From contig NZ_AP018920.1 of NCBI RefSeq assembly GCF_003945385.1, positions 310,001 to 374,000 on the forward strand: 64,000 bases of DNA, given 5' to 3'. The position numbers and the translations under genes are program-made. This DNA is from Pseudonocardia autotrophica. Lineage in GTDB: Bacteria; Actinomycetota; Actinomycetes; Mycobacteriales; Pseudonocardiaceae. Positions within the stretch are counted from its first letter, which is position 1; each line of letters begins with the position of its first letter. Below, piece by piece: positions 16,844 to 25,515 of the stretch. The notes under the pieces were generated by a model. It saw only the letters and a program-made list of their open reading frames with translations, made no database searches and was not told the DNA's origin.

Positions 16844-18016
16844 TCAGCGACCCCGGCGGGCCGGGCGCGGCGCGGCCAGCGCGGCCAGCAGTTCCCCCAG
16901 CGCGTCCAGGCTGTGCGCGCTGACGATCTCGTCGCAGTACGGCCAGGCCGCCGCCATCCCACCGGCGAGCGGCCGGTAACCCGGCACCCTGGTCCGCGGG
17001 TTGCACCAGACGATCCGGTGGGCGAGCCGGGACAACCGGGCCATCTGCCGTCCGAGCCGCTCCGGGTCGCCGGTCTCCCAGCCGTCGGACACGACCAGCA
17101 CGACGGCCCCGCGGGCCGTCCCACGGGCACCCGGACCGTCCAGGAACGACGCCAGCGCGTCGCCGATCCGGGTCCCGCCGGAGCGGTCCCGCACCGCGCG
17201 GGCGGCCCGGTCCAGTGCGACGGCCGGGGTGCCGCGGCCCAGCGCGGCGGTCAGCCGGGTCAGTCTGGTGGCGAACGCGAACACCTCGGCCCGGCTCCCG
17301 GCCCGCGCGCACCAGAGCAGCTGCAGCAGCATCCGCGTCCACGGTTCCATCGATCCGGACACGTCGCAGAGCACCACGAGCCGGCGCGGCCGGAGCTGCC
17401 GGGCCCGGCGTACCGGCCGGGCCGGATCACCGCCGGTGCGCCGGGCGACGCGCAGCGTGGCCTGCAGATCGATCTCCCGCCCACGCCGGTGCGGCCGCGT
17501 CCGCCGGCTCCGCCGCGACGGGGTGACCAGCCGGAACGCGGCCATCGCCGCGGCGAGCCCGGCCAGCTCCTCGGGGGTCAGCTCGTCGAAGGGCCGCTCG
17601 GCCAGCCGCTCCGCGGGGCTCGCCGTCATGGCCACGGTCGCGGACACCGGTGCGGGCGCCTGCCTGCCGGTCCGGACGGTCCGCCGGCCGGATGCACCCG
17701 CCGGCCCGGACCGGGACGGGCCCGACCCGTCCGGTCGTCCGGCCGCGTCCTGGGCCGCCGGGTCCCGCCCGGGCACGTCCGGCTGGTCGCCCGCCCCGGC
17801 CAGCACCCGGTCCAGGACGGCCAGGTCCGCCGGATCGGCGACCAGGGTCGCCCGGGCGCAGTCCCGGAACCGCTCCGCCGTCACCGGAGCGAGTTCGGCC
17901 AGCGCCGCGGCGAACCGTGCGGCCCGGTCCGGGCCGACCGGCAGCCCGGCCGCACGGCAGGCCGCCCCCAGTCGCGCGGCGAGCGTCGCGACGTCGGGCT
18001 GTTCCGGCTCAGCCAC
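16844..18016 (-). CDS. coxE: CoxE-like VWA domain protein (CO dehydrogenase maturation), locus 1
   Basis: 390-aa cytoplasmic VWA protein that works with a MoxR AAA+ ATPase. In carboxydotrophs CoxD and CoxE are needed to build the [CuSMoO2] active site. The VWA MIDAS motif is VLCDVSGSM near residue 225, with [10 protein letters not shown] and VVVSDGWETGD completing the metal site. An arginine-rich linker RRSRRTRPHRRGREID precedes it. The GTG at 18016 overlaps the MoxR stop by 8 bases, which favours this start over the longer frame. It is the last gene of the minus-strand locus 1. Confidence 0.85.
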   Translation of the reverse strand: MAEPEQPDVATLAARLGAACRAAGLPVGPDRAARFAAALAELAPVTAERFRDCARATLVADPADLAVLDRVLAGAGDQPDVPGRDPAAQDAAGRPDGSGPSRSGPAGASGRRTVRTGRQAPAPVSATVAMTASPAERLAERPFDELTPEELAGLAAAMAAFRLVTPSRRSRRTRPHRRGREIDLQATLRVARRTGGDPARPVRRARQLRPRRLVVLCDVSGSMEPWTRMLLQLLWCARAGSRAEVFAFATRLTRLTAALGRGTPAVALDRAARAVRDRSGGTRIGDALASFLDGPGARGTARGAVVLVVSDGWETGDPERLGRQMARLSRLAHRIVWCNPRTRVPGYRPLAGGMAAAWPYCDEIVSAHSLDALGELLAALAAPRPARRGR

Positions 18017-18908
18017 CGGTGACCAGCTCGGACAGCCCGGCCGCCCGGACCGTCTCGGTGTCCTCCTCGTACTTGACGACCGCTCCGAGCGTCCGTTCGG
18101 CGGCCGCGGTGTCCAGCCCGGACCGGCCCAGCACGTGCAGCGCCGTCGCCCAGGACACCGCCTCCGCCACCCCCGGCGGTTTCTGCAGGTCCAGCCGTCG
18201 CAACCGGTGCACCGCGATCGCGACCTGCTCGGGCAGCGGCGCTGCGGCACCCGGCACCCGGCGCCGGACGATCTCGGCGACCCGCTCCGGGGCGGGATGG
18301 GCGATCCAGTGGTAGAGGCAGCGGCGCTTCAGCGCGTCGTGCAGGTCCCGGGTCCGGTTCGAGGTGAGGACGGCGACCGGCGGCACACGGGCCCGCCGCG
18401 TCCCCAGCTCCGGGATCGTCACCGATCCCTCGGCGAGCAGCTCGAGCAGGAACGCCTCGAACTCGTCGTCGGCCCGGTCGATCTCGTCGATCAGCAGCAC
18501 CGCCGGCTGCGGGCCGGGATGCTCGACCGCGGCGAGCAGCGGCCGGGCCAGCAGGTGCTCGGGGGTGAACAGGTCGTCGTCGCGCAGATGCTCCCCGCGG
18601 GACTCGGCGAGCCGGATGGACAGCAGCTGGCGCGGGTAGTTCCACTCGTAGAGCGCCTCGGCCGCGCTGATCCCCTCGTGGCACTGCACCCGCAGCAGCG
18701 GGGTGTCCAGCACCTCGGCGAGTGCCCGCGCGGCGTGCGTCTTGCCGACGCCGGGCTCACCCTCGAGCAGCAGCGGCTGGCGCATCCGGACGGCCAGGAA
18801 CATCGCGGTGCCCAGTGGGCCGTCGGCCAGGTAGCCGGCCGCGTCCAGGTCGGCGCGGAGCCGGTCGACGTCGTCCGGCGGCCCGGGGCCCGGCGGTGGC
18901 GTGCTCAT
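18009..18908 (-). CDS. coxD: CoxD-like MoxR AAA+ ATPase, locus 1
   Basis: 299-aa AAA+ ATPase. Walker A GEPGVGKTHAAR lies near residue 52, Walker B VLLIDEIDRADDEFEAFLLE near 140, sensor 1 LTSNRTRDLHDALKRRCLYHW near 180. RVQCHEGISAAEALYEWNY matches the CoxD/MoxR group in CO dehydrogenase clusters. CoxD is thought to unfold or remodel apo-CoxL for sulfur and copper insertion. It overlaps the XdhC-YHS gene by ATGA and the VWA gene by 8 bases, so the three are likely made together. Confidence 0.88.
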   Translation of the reverse strand: MSTPPPGPGPPDDVDRLRADLDAAGYLADGPLGTAMFLAVRMRQPLLLEGEPGVGKTHAARALAEVLDTPLLRVQCHEGISAAEALYEWNYPRQLLSIRLAESRGEHLRDDDLFTPEHLLARPLLAAVEHPGPQPAVLLIDEIDRADDEFEAFLLELLAEGSVTIPELGTRRARVPPVAVLTSNRTRDLHDALKRRCLYHWIAHPAPERVAEIVRRRVPGAAAPLPEQVAIAVHRLRRLDLQKPPGVAEAVSWATALHVLGRSGLDTAAAERTLGAVVKYEEDTETVRAAGLSELVTGG

Positions 18909-19825
18909 CCGGCTGCCCCGCCGGAACCGGCCAGGAAAGCCCGGCGGCAGCCGTCGCAGCAGAACCAGTGCATCGTCCCGTCCTGCTCGGCGGACAGCGT
19001 CGGGGGCGCGGCGGTGACCGACATGCCGCACACCGGATCGACCGCGGTACCCGGCGTGACGGTGACCGCCGGGGTGGGCGCGGGTGTCGCGGTGGCCCGC
19101 CCGGCCAGCAGCTCGGCGAACACCGACAGCGCGATCTCGGGGGCGGTGCGCGACCCGAGGTCCAGCCCGGCCGGGCCGTGCAGCCGGGCGACGTCCTGCT
19201 CGTCGACGCCCGCGGCGACCAGCTCGGCGCGGACGGCGTCCGCCCGGCGCCGGCTCGCGACGACGGCGACGTAGGGCACGCCTGCGGCCAGCGCCGCGCG
19301 CAGCACCGGGATCTCGTCGCGGCCGTGCGAGGCGACGACGACCCCCGCGGTGTCCGCTGCGACCGAGGGCTCGGGCGCCGACCAGGTGGTGACCTCGAAC
19401 TCCAGGCTGCGGCCCACCCGGGCCAGTGCGCGAGCCACCGGGGATTCGCCGTGCACGGTGACCGTGGTCGGTGGGACGATCGACTCCAGGAATATCTCCA
19501 GGGTCCCGCCGGACAGGCACGGGTTGCCGACGGTGCGCAGCCCCTCGACCGGATCGCCGCCGTCGCCGCCGTCCGGGGTGATCCGGAGCAGCCCGGACTC
19601 GCCGGCCTGCAGCAGCCGCAGCCCCTCCGACCGGACGGTCGACTCGGCGCACGATCCGCCGACGAAACCGTCGATCGTGCCGTCGGCCAGCACGACCGCA
19701 CGGTCGCCGGGCTTCGCGCTGGTCGGGCGTTCGGCGCGGACCACGGTGGCGAGCACGAACGGTGTCCGGTGCGCGCGCAGGTCGTTGACCCGTTCCAGCA
19801 TCTCGCCGCTGGTCACCGGGCTCAC
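18905..19825 (-). CDS. XdhC/CoxF-type maturation factor fused to a YHS domain
   Basis: 306-aa protein. XdhC-like proteins bind molybdenum cofactor and hand the sulfurated form to xanthine/CO dehydrogenases. Residues about 1-90 carry RTPFVLATVV, GDRAVVLADGTIDGFVGGSCAES, the XdhC N-terminal signature with its cysteine; a Rossmann-like half includes GVVVASHGRDEIPVL. The last ~45 residues are a YHS domain (DPVCGMSV ... MHWFCCDGCRRAF), usually a heavy-metal (often copper) binding module. The GTG start at 19825 overlaps the coxL stop by GTGA. Copper delivery to CODH is an attractive inference, not shown. Confidence 0.87.
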   Translation of the reverse strand: MSPVTSGEMLERVNDLRAHRTPFVLATVVRAERPTSAKPGDRAVVLADGTIDGFVGGSCAESTVRSEGLRLLQAGESGLLRITPDGGDGGDPVEGLRTVGNPCLSGGTLEIFLESIVPPTTVTVHGESPVARALARVGRSLEFEVTTWSAPEPSVAADTAGVVVASHGRDEIPVLRAALAAGVPYVAVVASRRRADAVRAELVAAGVDEQDVARLHGPAGLDLGSRTAPEIALSVFAELLAGRATATPAPTPAVTVTPGTAVDPVCGMSVTAAPPTLSAEQDGTMHWFCCDGCRRAFLAGSGGAAG

Positions 19826-22188
19826 CGGATCGCCAGGTCGGGACGCAGCGGACGGCCCTGCACGGCCCGCCACACCTGCGCGGGCGTCAGCGGCATGTCG
19901 GCGTGCCGGACACCGATCGCGTCGAGCACGGCGTTGACGACGGCCGCCGGGGACCCGACGGTGGCGGACTCACCGACGCCCTTGGCGCCGATCGGATGGT
20001 GCGGTGAGGGTGTCACGGTCTCTCCCAGTTCCCAGGACGGGCACTCCATCGAGGTGGGCAGCAGGTAGTCCATGAACGAGGCGGCGAGGTGGTTGCCGTC
20101 CGGGTCGAAGGTGATCAGCTCCATCAGCGCCATCCCGATGCCGTCGGCCAGGCCGCGGTGCACCTGCCCGGCCACGATCATCGGGTTGATCCGCACCCCG
20201 CAGTCGTCGACGGCGACGAACCGGCGGACCCGGACCTCCCCGGTCACCGGATCCACCTCCACCACGCACAGGTAGGCGCCGCAGGGGAACGTCAGGTTCG
20301 GTGGGTTGTACACACAGGACGCGTCCAGGTGGCCCTCGACACCGTCGGGCAGCTCCAGGCCGGAGTGCGCCGCGGCGGCGATCTCGGTGAGCGAGGCACC
20401 CGCGGTGGGATCGCCGCGGACCTGCCAGCGGCCGGGCACCCACTCCAGATCGATCGGGTCGATCTCCAGCATCGCGCCGGCCACCAGGCGGGCCCGCTCC
20501 CGTACCCGCCGGGCCGCGACCACGGTGGCGGCCCCGGACACCGCGGTCGACCGCGAGCCGTAGGTGCCCAGCCCGAACGGCGTCCGGTCGGTGTCACCCT
20601 GCACGACCTGCACCTGGTCCGCCGGGATGCCGAGCTCGTGTCCGATGATCTGGGCGAACGTGGTCTCGTGTCCCTGGCCCTGGCTCATGCAGGACACGGC
20701 GAGCACCGCACCGCCGGACGGGTGCACCCGCAGGTCGGCGCCGTCGGCCATGCCCAGGCCCATGATGTCCATCGTCCGGCGCGGCCCGGCACCGACCGCC
20801 TCGGTGAAGAAGCTCAGGCCGATCCCGAGCAGCCGTCCCCGGCCGGTGCGCTCGTACTCCGCCCGGGTGGCGGCCTGCTCGGCCCGCAGCTCGTCGTAGC
20901 CGGCGATCTCCAGCGCGAGGCGCAGCGTCGCCGGGTAGTCGCCGGAGTCGTACTCCCAGCCGGTCGGCGTCGGGTGCGGGAACTGCTCGGCGCGCAGCAG
21001 GTTGTCCATCCGCAGCCGGGCCGGATCCAGCCCGAGATCGTGGGCGAGCACGTCGACCAGGCGTTCCACCAGGTAGGACGCCTCGGTGATGCGGAACGAG
21101 CAGGCGTACGCGACCCCGCCGGGCGCCTTGTTTGTGTGCACGCCGGTGACCCGGCAGTGCGCCGCCCGCAGGTCGTAGGAGCCGGTGAAGACGCCGAAGA
21201 ACCCGGCCGGGAACCGGGACGGCTGGGAGGTCGCGTTGAACGCGCCGTGATCGGCGAGCACCCGGACCCGGACGGCGAGGATCCGGCCGTCGCGGGTCGC
21301 CGCGATCTCGCCGCGCATGTGGTAGTCGCGGGCGAACGACGACGCCATCAGGTTCTCCGAGCGGTCCTCGACCCACTTCACCGGGCGCCCGGTGACGGTG
21401 GACGCGACGACCGCGCACAGGTACCCCGGATACATCGCGACCTTGTTCCCGAAGCCGCCGCCGATGTCGGGCGCGACCACCCGGATCCGGTGCTCGGGCA
21501 CCCCGGCGATCCGGGAGTAGAGCACCCGGTGGGTGTGCGGCGCCTGGGTGGTGGCGTGCACGGTGAGCCGGCCCTCGATCCGGTCGGCGTCGGCGACGAT
21601 CCCGCAGGTCTCCAGGGGCGCCGGGTGCACCCGTGGGTACACCAGGTCGCAGTCCGACACGTGCTCGGCGGCGGCGAACACCGCGTCGGTGGCGGCGGCG
21701 TCCCCGCTCTCCCAGTCGAATATGTGGTTGTCGGTGCATCCGGGCTGCTCGTCGCGGACCAGCGGGGCGTCCGGATCGAGCGCGGTCCGGGCGTCGACGA
21801 CGGCCGGCAGCGGCTCGTACTCGACCTCGATCAGGGCGAGCGCGTCGCGCGCCGCGTACCGGTCCTCGGCGACGACGAACGCCACCTCCTGGCCCTGGAA
21901 GTGCACCTTCTCGCAGGCCAGCACCGCTGCCACGTCGTGCGACGCGGTCGGCATCCAGGCCATGTCCCGGGCGGCCAGGTCCGCCCCGGTGAGCACCGCC
22001 CTGACCTTCGGGTGCGACTCGGCCGCGCTGGTGTCGACCGAGACGATCCGGGCGTGCGCGTACGGGCTGCGCAGGATCGCGCCGTGCAGCATCCCGGGCA
22101 GCGCGATGTCGTCGACGAACCGGCCCCGGCCGCGGACCAGCCGCAGGTCCTCCTTGCGCCGCAGCGGACCGAACCCGACCGGCGTCAC
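19822..22188 (-). CDS. coxL: form I carbon monoxide dehydrogenase large subunit, locus 1
   Basis: 788-aa molybdenum hydroxylase subunit that binds Mo-molybdopterin cytosine dinucleotide and copper and oxidises CO to CO2. The active-site loop reads AYACSFR (coding 21091-21111, Cys at residue 363), the form I motif AYxCSFR whose Cys holds copper; form II enzymes have AYRGAGR. GGGFGNKV, SQGQGHETTFAQI and the catalytic-Glu segment HHPIGAKGVGESATVG are intact. The GTG start at 22188 overlaps the coxS stop by GTGA. Gene order M-S-L also fits form I. Confidence 0.93.
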   Translation of the reverse strand: MTPVGFGPLRRKEDLRLVRGRGRFVDDIALPGMLHGAILRSPYAHARIVSVDTSAAESHPKVRAVLTGADLAARDMAWMPTASHDVAAVLACEKVHFQGQEVAFVVAEDRYAARDALALIEVEYEPLPAVVDARTALDPDAPLVRDEQPGCTDNHIFDWESGDAAATDAVFAAAEHVSDCDLVYPRVHPAPLETCGIVADADRIEGRLTVHATTQAPHTHRVLYSRIAGVPEHRIRVVAPDIGGGFGNKVAMYPGYLCAVVASTVTGRPVKWVEDRSENLMASSFARDYHMRGEIAATRDGRILAVRVRVLADHGAFNATSQPSRFPAGFFGVFTGSYDLRAAHCRVTGVHTNKAPGGVAYACSFRITEASYLVERLVDVLAHDLGLDPARLRMDNLLRAEQFPHPTPTGWEYDSGDYPATLRLALEIAGYDELRAEQAATRAEYERTGRGRLLGIGLSFFTEAVGAGPRRTMDIMGLGMADGADLRVHPSGGAVLAVSCMSQGQGHETTFAQIIGHELGIPADQVQVVQGDTDRTPFGLGTYGSRSTAVSGAATVVAARRVRERARLVAGAMLEIDPIDLEWVPGRWQVRGDPTAGASLTEIAAAAHSGLELPDGVEGHLDASCVYNPPNLTFPCGAYLCVVEVDPVTGEVRVRRFVAVDDCGVRINPMIVAGQVHRGLADGIGMALMELITFDPDGNHLAASFMDYLLPTSMECPSWELGETVTPSPHHPIGAKGVGESATVGSPAAVVNAVLDAIGVRHADMPLTPAQVWRAVQGRPLRPDLAIR

Positions 22189-22745
22189 GACGCGGCCCAC
22201 CCGGACTGCCCGGTCCGAGCCTGCTCGGACCACGCGGACTGCCCGGCCTCGGACCGGCCGGCCTGCTCGGCGTCGGACCACCCGGCCTGCTCGGACTCGG
22301 CCGCGTGCCGGACCGACCGGACGATGTTCTCGTAGCCGGTGCACCGGCACACCTGCCCGCTGATCGTCTCCCGGATCTCCTGCTCGGTCGGGTCCGGCAC
22401 CCGGTCCAGCAGCCACCGGGCGGTCATCAGGATCCCGGGCGTGCAGAAGCCGCACTGCAGACCGTGGCACTCGATGAACGACTGCTGTATCTGGTCCAGG
22501 CCGCCAGGGCCCTCCAGACCCTCGACGGTGCGCACCCGGTGCCCGTCGGCCATCACCGCGAGCACGGTGCACGACTTCACCGGCACCTCGTCGAGCCACA
22601 CGGTGCACGCCCCGCAGTTGGACGTGTCGCAGCCCCAGTGGGTGCCGGTCAGGCCGAGCTCGTCGCGCAGCAGGTGCACCAGCAACAGCCGCGCCTCGAC
22701 CTCGTGCACCCGCTCGGCGGCGTTCACACTGACCCGGATCTGCAC
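22185..22745 (-). CDS. coxS: CO dehydrogenase small (iron-sulfur) subunit, locus 1
   Basis: 186-aa electron-transfer subunit with two [2Fe-2S] clusters: GCDTSNCGACTV (ferredoxin-type, proximal to FAD) and CGFCTPG with CRCTGY (helical domain, proximal to Mo). Residues after about 155 form an unusual tail of repeats (AEQAGRSEAGQSAWSEQ) not seen in the locus 2 paralogue. I chose GTG at 22745, 7 bases after the coxM stop; a GTG at 22769 would add 8 residues and overlap coxM. Neither has a clear ribosome binding site. Confidence 0.9.
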   Translation of the reverse strand: MQIRVSVNAAERVHEVEARLLLVHLLRDELGLTGTHWGCDTSNCGACTVWLDEVPVKSCTVLAVMADGHRVRTVEGLEGPGGLDQIQQSFIECHGLQCGFCTPGILMTARWLLDRVPDPTEQEIRETISGQVCRCTGYENIVRSVRHAAESEQAGWSDAEQAGRSEAGQSAWSEQARTGQSGWAAS

Positions 22746-22752
22746 GGCCGGC

Positions 22753-23634
22753 TCACCGGTCCGCGGCACGCGCGGCCGCCGCGGTGAGGGCCCTGGCGGT
22801 CAGCTCGGCGGCCAGGTGCAGCTTGTAGTCGACCGGGCCGCGCTGGTCGGCCACCGGCCGGCAGGCCCGGGCCGCGATCCGGCCCGCCTCGGCGAAGGTC
22901 CCGGCGTCGGTGCTCCGCCCGAGCAGGTACTCCTCGGCGTCGGGGGCGCCGAAGCCGGGCGCGCCGACGGCGGTCAGGCCCAGACCGGCCGCGGTCACCC
23001 GGCCGTTCTGCAGGTTCAGCACGGCACCGGCCGCGGCGACCGCCCAGTCACCGGCCCTGCGGTCGACCTTGAGGTAGCTGCTGCCGCTGCCGGCGCGGAC
23101 CGGTACCCGCAGCTCGACCAGCACCTCGGCCGGCCCCACCGCGGTCTCGTAGGGGCCGTGGAAGAACTCCCGCACCGGCACCGTGCGCTCGCCGTCGGCG
23201 CCGCGGATCACCGCGACCGCGCGCAGCGCGGTGAAGGCACCGGAGAGGTCCTCGGACGGGTCCGCCTGGCAGATCGACCCGCCGACGGTCCCGCGGTTGC
23301 GCACCACCGGATCCGCGATCACCCGTTCCGCGTCGTGCAGCATCGCCGCGTGCTCGCCGACGAGCGCGCAGTCCAGCAGTTCGGCGTGCCGGGTGAGCGC
23401 GCCGATCCGCAGCTCCGGCCCGTCCGGCCCGTTGTGCAGCCGGACCCCGGACAGCTCGGTCAGCTCGTTGATGTCGACGAGCAGCTCGGGCTGGGCGAGC
23501 CGGAGCTTCATCATCGGGATCAGGCTGTGCCCGCCCGCGACCACCCTGGCCTCCGGGCCGAAGCGGCCGAGCAGCGCGACGGCATGATCGACGTCGGTGG
23601 CCCTGCGGTACTCGAAATGGGCGGGGACCTGCAT
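22753..23634 (-). CDS. coxM: CO dehydrogenase medium (FAD) subunit, locus 1
   Basis: 293-aa flavoprotein that takes electrons from the iron-sulfur subunit and passes them to the quinone pool. FAD-binding motifs VVAGGHSLIPMMKLRLAQP (about residues 30-48) and DPVVRNRGTVGGSICQADPSEDL (about 105) are present, and the C-terminal CODH-specific domain ends YKLHLAAELTARAL. The ATG at 23634 has GGAG upstream. It is the first gene of minus-strand locus 1, 187 bases from the start of the divergent locus 2 ORF. Confidence 0.92.
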   Translation of the reverse strand: MQVPAHFEYRRATDVDHAVALLGRFGPEARVVAGGHSLIPMMKLRLAQPELLVDINELTELSGVRLHNGPDGPELRIGALTRHAELLDCALVGEHAAMLHDAERVIADPVVRNRGTVGGSICQADPSEDLSGAFTALRAVAVIRGADGERTVPVREFFHGPYETAVGPAEVLVELRVPVRAGSGSSYLKVDRRAGDWAVAAAGAVLNLQNGRVTAAGLGLTAVGAPGFGAPDAEEYLLGRSTDAGTFAEAGRIAARACRPVADQRGPVDYKLHLAAELTARALTAAAARAADR

Positions 23635-23724
23635 CGGGACGGCTCCGGCTCGGTGCGGTGGCGATCGGGTGGGACGGCGCGTACCGCGCCATCGTGTCCC
23701 CGGCCACATCGCGGAGCAAGTGAC

Positions 23725-23742
23725 CTTAAGCCTTCGCTTAAG
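23725..23742. promoter_or_regulatory. 18-bp palindrome between the divergent cox loci
   Basis: CTTAAGC (23725-23731), CTTC, GCTTAAG (23736-23742): perfect 7-4-7 inverted repeat, AT-rich against a very GC-rich background, centred about 90 bases from each start. It includes a T-N11-A type arrangement, compatible with the LysR-family gene at 33347. Regulation of both cox operons from this site is inferred. Confidence 0.6.
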
Positions 23743-23821
23743 AGCCGGGTGTGCTCTGGGCCACGTCCGGGCAGAGTGCCGCTGATCATGACGTACGCGC
23801 GCCGGAAGGGCGGGACCGACG

Positions 23822-24103
23822 ATGACGACGGAACCCGATGACGGGAGCCACCGCAACCCCCGGATGGCCGAGCTGTTCGGCGCGCCGCCGGGCTCCCCGG
23901 ACCCCGGTGCGAGCCCGACCGTCTTCGCCTTCCCCGCGGTGGTCGAGTTCATGAAGGTGGCGGGCCAGCCGGTGGCCGGCCCGTGGCCCCCGCACCAGCA
24001 CCCACGACCCGATCCGGAGGACGATGCCGGGCCGGTGGCGATCCCCGAACCGCCGGATCCCGGACTCGACCGACCCACCCGGCGCGCCGGGCACGAGGAG
24101 TAG
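23822..24103 (+). CDS. small hypothetical protein at head of cox locus 2
   Basis: 93-aa ORF starting MTTEPDDGSHRNPRMAELFG, Pro-rich, with one more structured stretch TVFAFPAVVEFMKVAGQPVAG. It lies 5 bases upstream of coxM of locus 2, and its last codons (CACGAGGAG) supply the ribosome binding site for coxM. No family is recognised. Possible roles are a leader or a small CODH accessory factor; neither can be told from sequence. Confidence 0.5.
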   Translation: MTTEPDDGSHRNPRMAELFGAPPGSPDPGASPTVFAFPAVVEFMKVAGQPVAGPWPPHQHPRPDPEDDAGPVAIPEPPDPGLDRPTRRAGHEE

Positions 24104-24108
24104 ACGCC

Positions 24109-24978
24109 GTGTACCCACCACGCTTCCGTTACGAGGCACCCCGGACGCTGGACGAGGCGCTCGCGCTGCTCGCCGACGACGACGCGAAGGTCCTCGCCGG
24201 CGGGCAGAGCCTGATCCCGCTGATCAAGCTCCGGTTCGCCCAGCCGGCGCTGCTCGTCGACATCAACGGCCTGCCAGGGCTGGGGCACCACCGGGAGACC
24301 GCGGACGGCGCGCTGGAGATCGGCGCGCTGTGCCGGCACGTCGACCTGGAGCGCTCCGAGCTGCTGCCCGGCCGGTATCCCACGATGGCCGCCTGCGCGC
24401 CGCTGGTCGCCGATCCCATCGTGCGCAGCCGCGGCACCCTGGTCGGGTCGCTGTGTCACGCCGACCCGCAGGGCGACTGGGCCGCGGCGATGATCGCCCT
24501 CGACGGGGAGGTCGTCGCCCGCAGCACCCGCGGCGAGCGCCGGATCCCGGTCGGGGAGTTCGCGACCGGACCGTTCCAGAACGCACTCGAGCACGACGAG
24601 ATCGCCGTCGCCGCCCGGGTGCCCGCGGCCCGCGACACCCGGTACGGGGCGTTCCTGAAGCTGGAGCGCCGGGTCGGTGACTTCGCCACCGCGGGCCTCG
24701 CGGTCGCGCTGGAGATCGCCGACGACGGCCGGGTCACCCGGGCCGGGCTCGCGCTCACCGGGGTCGGCGCGACCACCCTGACCGCGACCGACGCCGCCGC
24801 GGCGCTGATCGGTACCCGGCTGGAGCCCGAGGCGGTGGAGCGGGCCGCCGAGCTCGCCGCGGGCATCGCCCGTCCGCGCAGCGACCACCGGGGCAGCGCC
24901 GGGTACAAGCGCCACGTCGTCGCGACCTTCACCCGGCGTGCGCTGGCCGGGTTCGCGCCGGCCGGGATGGCCGCCTGA
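24109..24978 (+). CDS. coxM: CO dehydrogenase medium (FAD) subunit, locus 2
   Basis: 289-aa FAD subunit, paralogous to the locus 1 protein. It starts with GTG (VYPPRFRYEAP), preceded by GAGGAG. VLAGGQSLIPLIKLRFAQP and DPIVRSRGTLVGSLCHADPQGD are the FAD-binding motifs. YKRHVVATFTRRAL near the C-terminus matches the family. The second motif reads GTLVGS instead of the more usual GTxGGS, a small variation at the flavin loop. The stop overlaps coxS by one base (TGATG). Confidence 0.92.
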   Translation: MYPPRFRYEAPRTLDEALALLADDDAKVLAGGQSLIPLIKLRFAQPALLVDINGLPGLGHHRETADGALEIGALCRHVDLERSELLPGRYPTMAACAPLVADPIVRSRGTLVGSLCHADPQGDWAAAMIALDGEVVARSTRGERRIPVGEFATGPFQNALEHDEIAVAARVPAARDTRYGAFLKLERRVGDFATAGLAVALEIADDGRVTRAGLALTGVGATTLTATDAAAALIGTRLEPEAVERAAELAAGIARPRSDHRGSAGYKRHVVATFTRRALAGFAPAGMAA

Positions 24979-25502
24979 TGAGCATCCAGAACACCCGAAC
25001 CACCAAGGAGGACGGCGTGGAACAGCGCCGGATCACGCTGTCGGTCAACGGTGAACCGCATTCGGCCGAGATCGAGCCGCGATTGCTGCTGGCGCACCTG
25101 CTGCGCCAGGGACTCGGTCTGACCGGAACCCACATCGGTTGCGACACCACCAACTGCGGGGCGTGCACCGTGCTCTACGACGGCGAGCCGGTCAAGTCCT
25201 GCACGATGCTGGCCGTCCAGGCCGACGGGCACGAGGTGACCACCGTCGAGGGGCTGGGCACGCCCAGCGAGCTCGACCCGATCCAGGAGGGGTTCCGGGA
25301 GGAGCACGGCCTGCAGTGCGGGTTCTGCACGCCGGGCATGATGCTCGCCGCCACGGAGCTGCTGCGCCGCAATCCGGATCCGTCCGAGGAGGACGTCCGG
25401 TGGGCGTTGTCGGGCAACCTCTGCCGCTGCACCGGTTACCAGAACATCGTCAAGGCCGTGCTCTGGGCGGCCGAGAAGCAGCGCGCCGGCGCGGCCGGCT
25501 GA
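24978..25502 (+). CDS. coxS: CO dehydrogenase small (iron-sulfur) subunit, locus 2
   Basis: 174-aa protein with the two [2Fe-2S] motifs GCDTTNCGACTV and CGFCTPGMM plus CRCTGYQNIV. The N-terminus MSIQNTRTTKEDGVEQRR extends about 12 residues beyond the core; an internal GTG at 25017 preceded by AAGGAGG (VEQRRITLSVNGE) is an alternative start with a better ribosome binding site. It lacks the repeat tail of its locus 1 paralogue and sits between coxM and coxL. Confidence 0.93.
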   Translation: MSIQNTRTTKEDGVEQRRITLSVNGEPHSAEIEPRLLLAHLLRQGLGLTGTHIGCDTTNCGACTVLYDGEPVKSCTMLAVQADGHEVTTVEGLGTPSELDPIQEGFREEHGLQCGFCTPGMMLAATELLRRNPDPSEEDVRWALSGNLCRCTGYQNIVKAVLWAAEKQRAGAAG

Positions 25503-25515
25503 GGGGACGACGACC

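Noticed and set aside
18009..19652. 547-aa MoxR form with a long N-terminal extension
   Set aside because: The extension overlaps the XdhC-YHS gene in another frame; the ATG at 18908 makes a standard ATGA overlap and a normal-length MoxR.
20089..22335. 748-aa plus-strand open frame opposite coxL of locus 1
   Set aside because: The minus strand encodes a full CoxL with all catalytic motifs; the plus frame has no recognisable domain.
22753..24915. 720-aa coxM with a long N-terminal extension
   Set aside because: The extra part is antisense to coxM of locus 2 and the divergent promoter; ATG at 23634 gives a normal 293-aa subunit.
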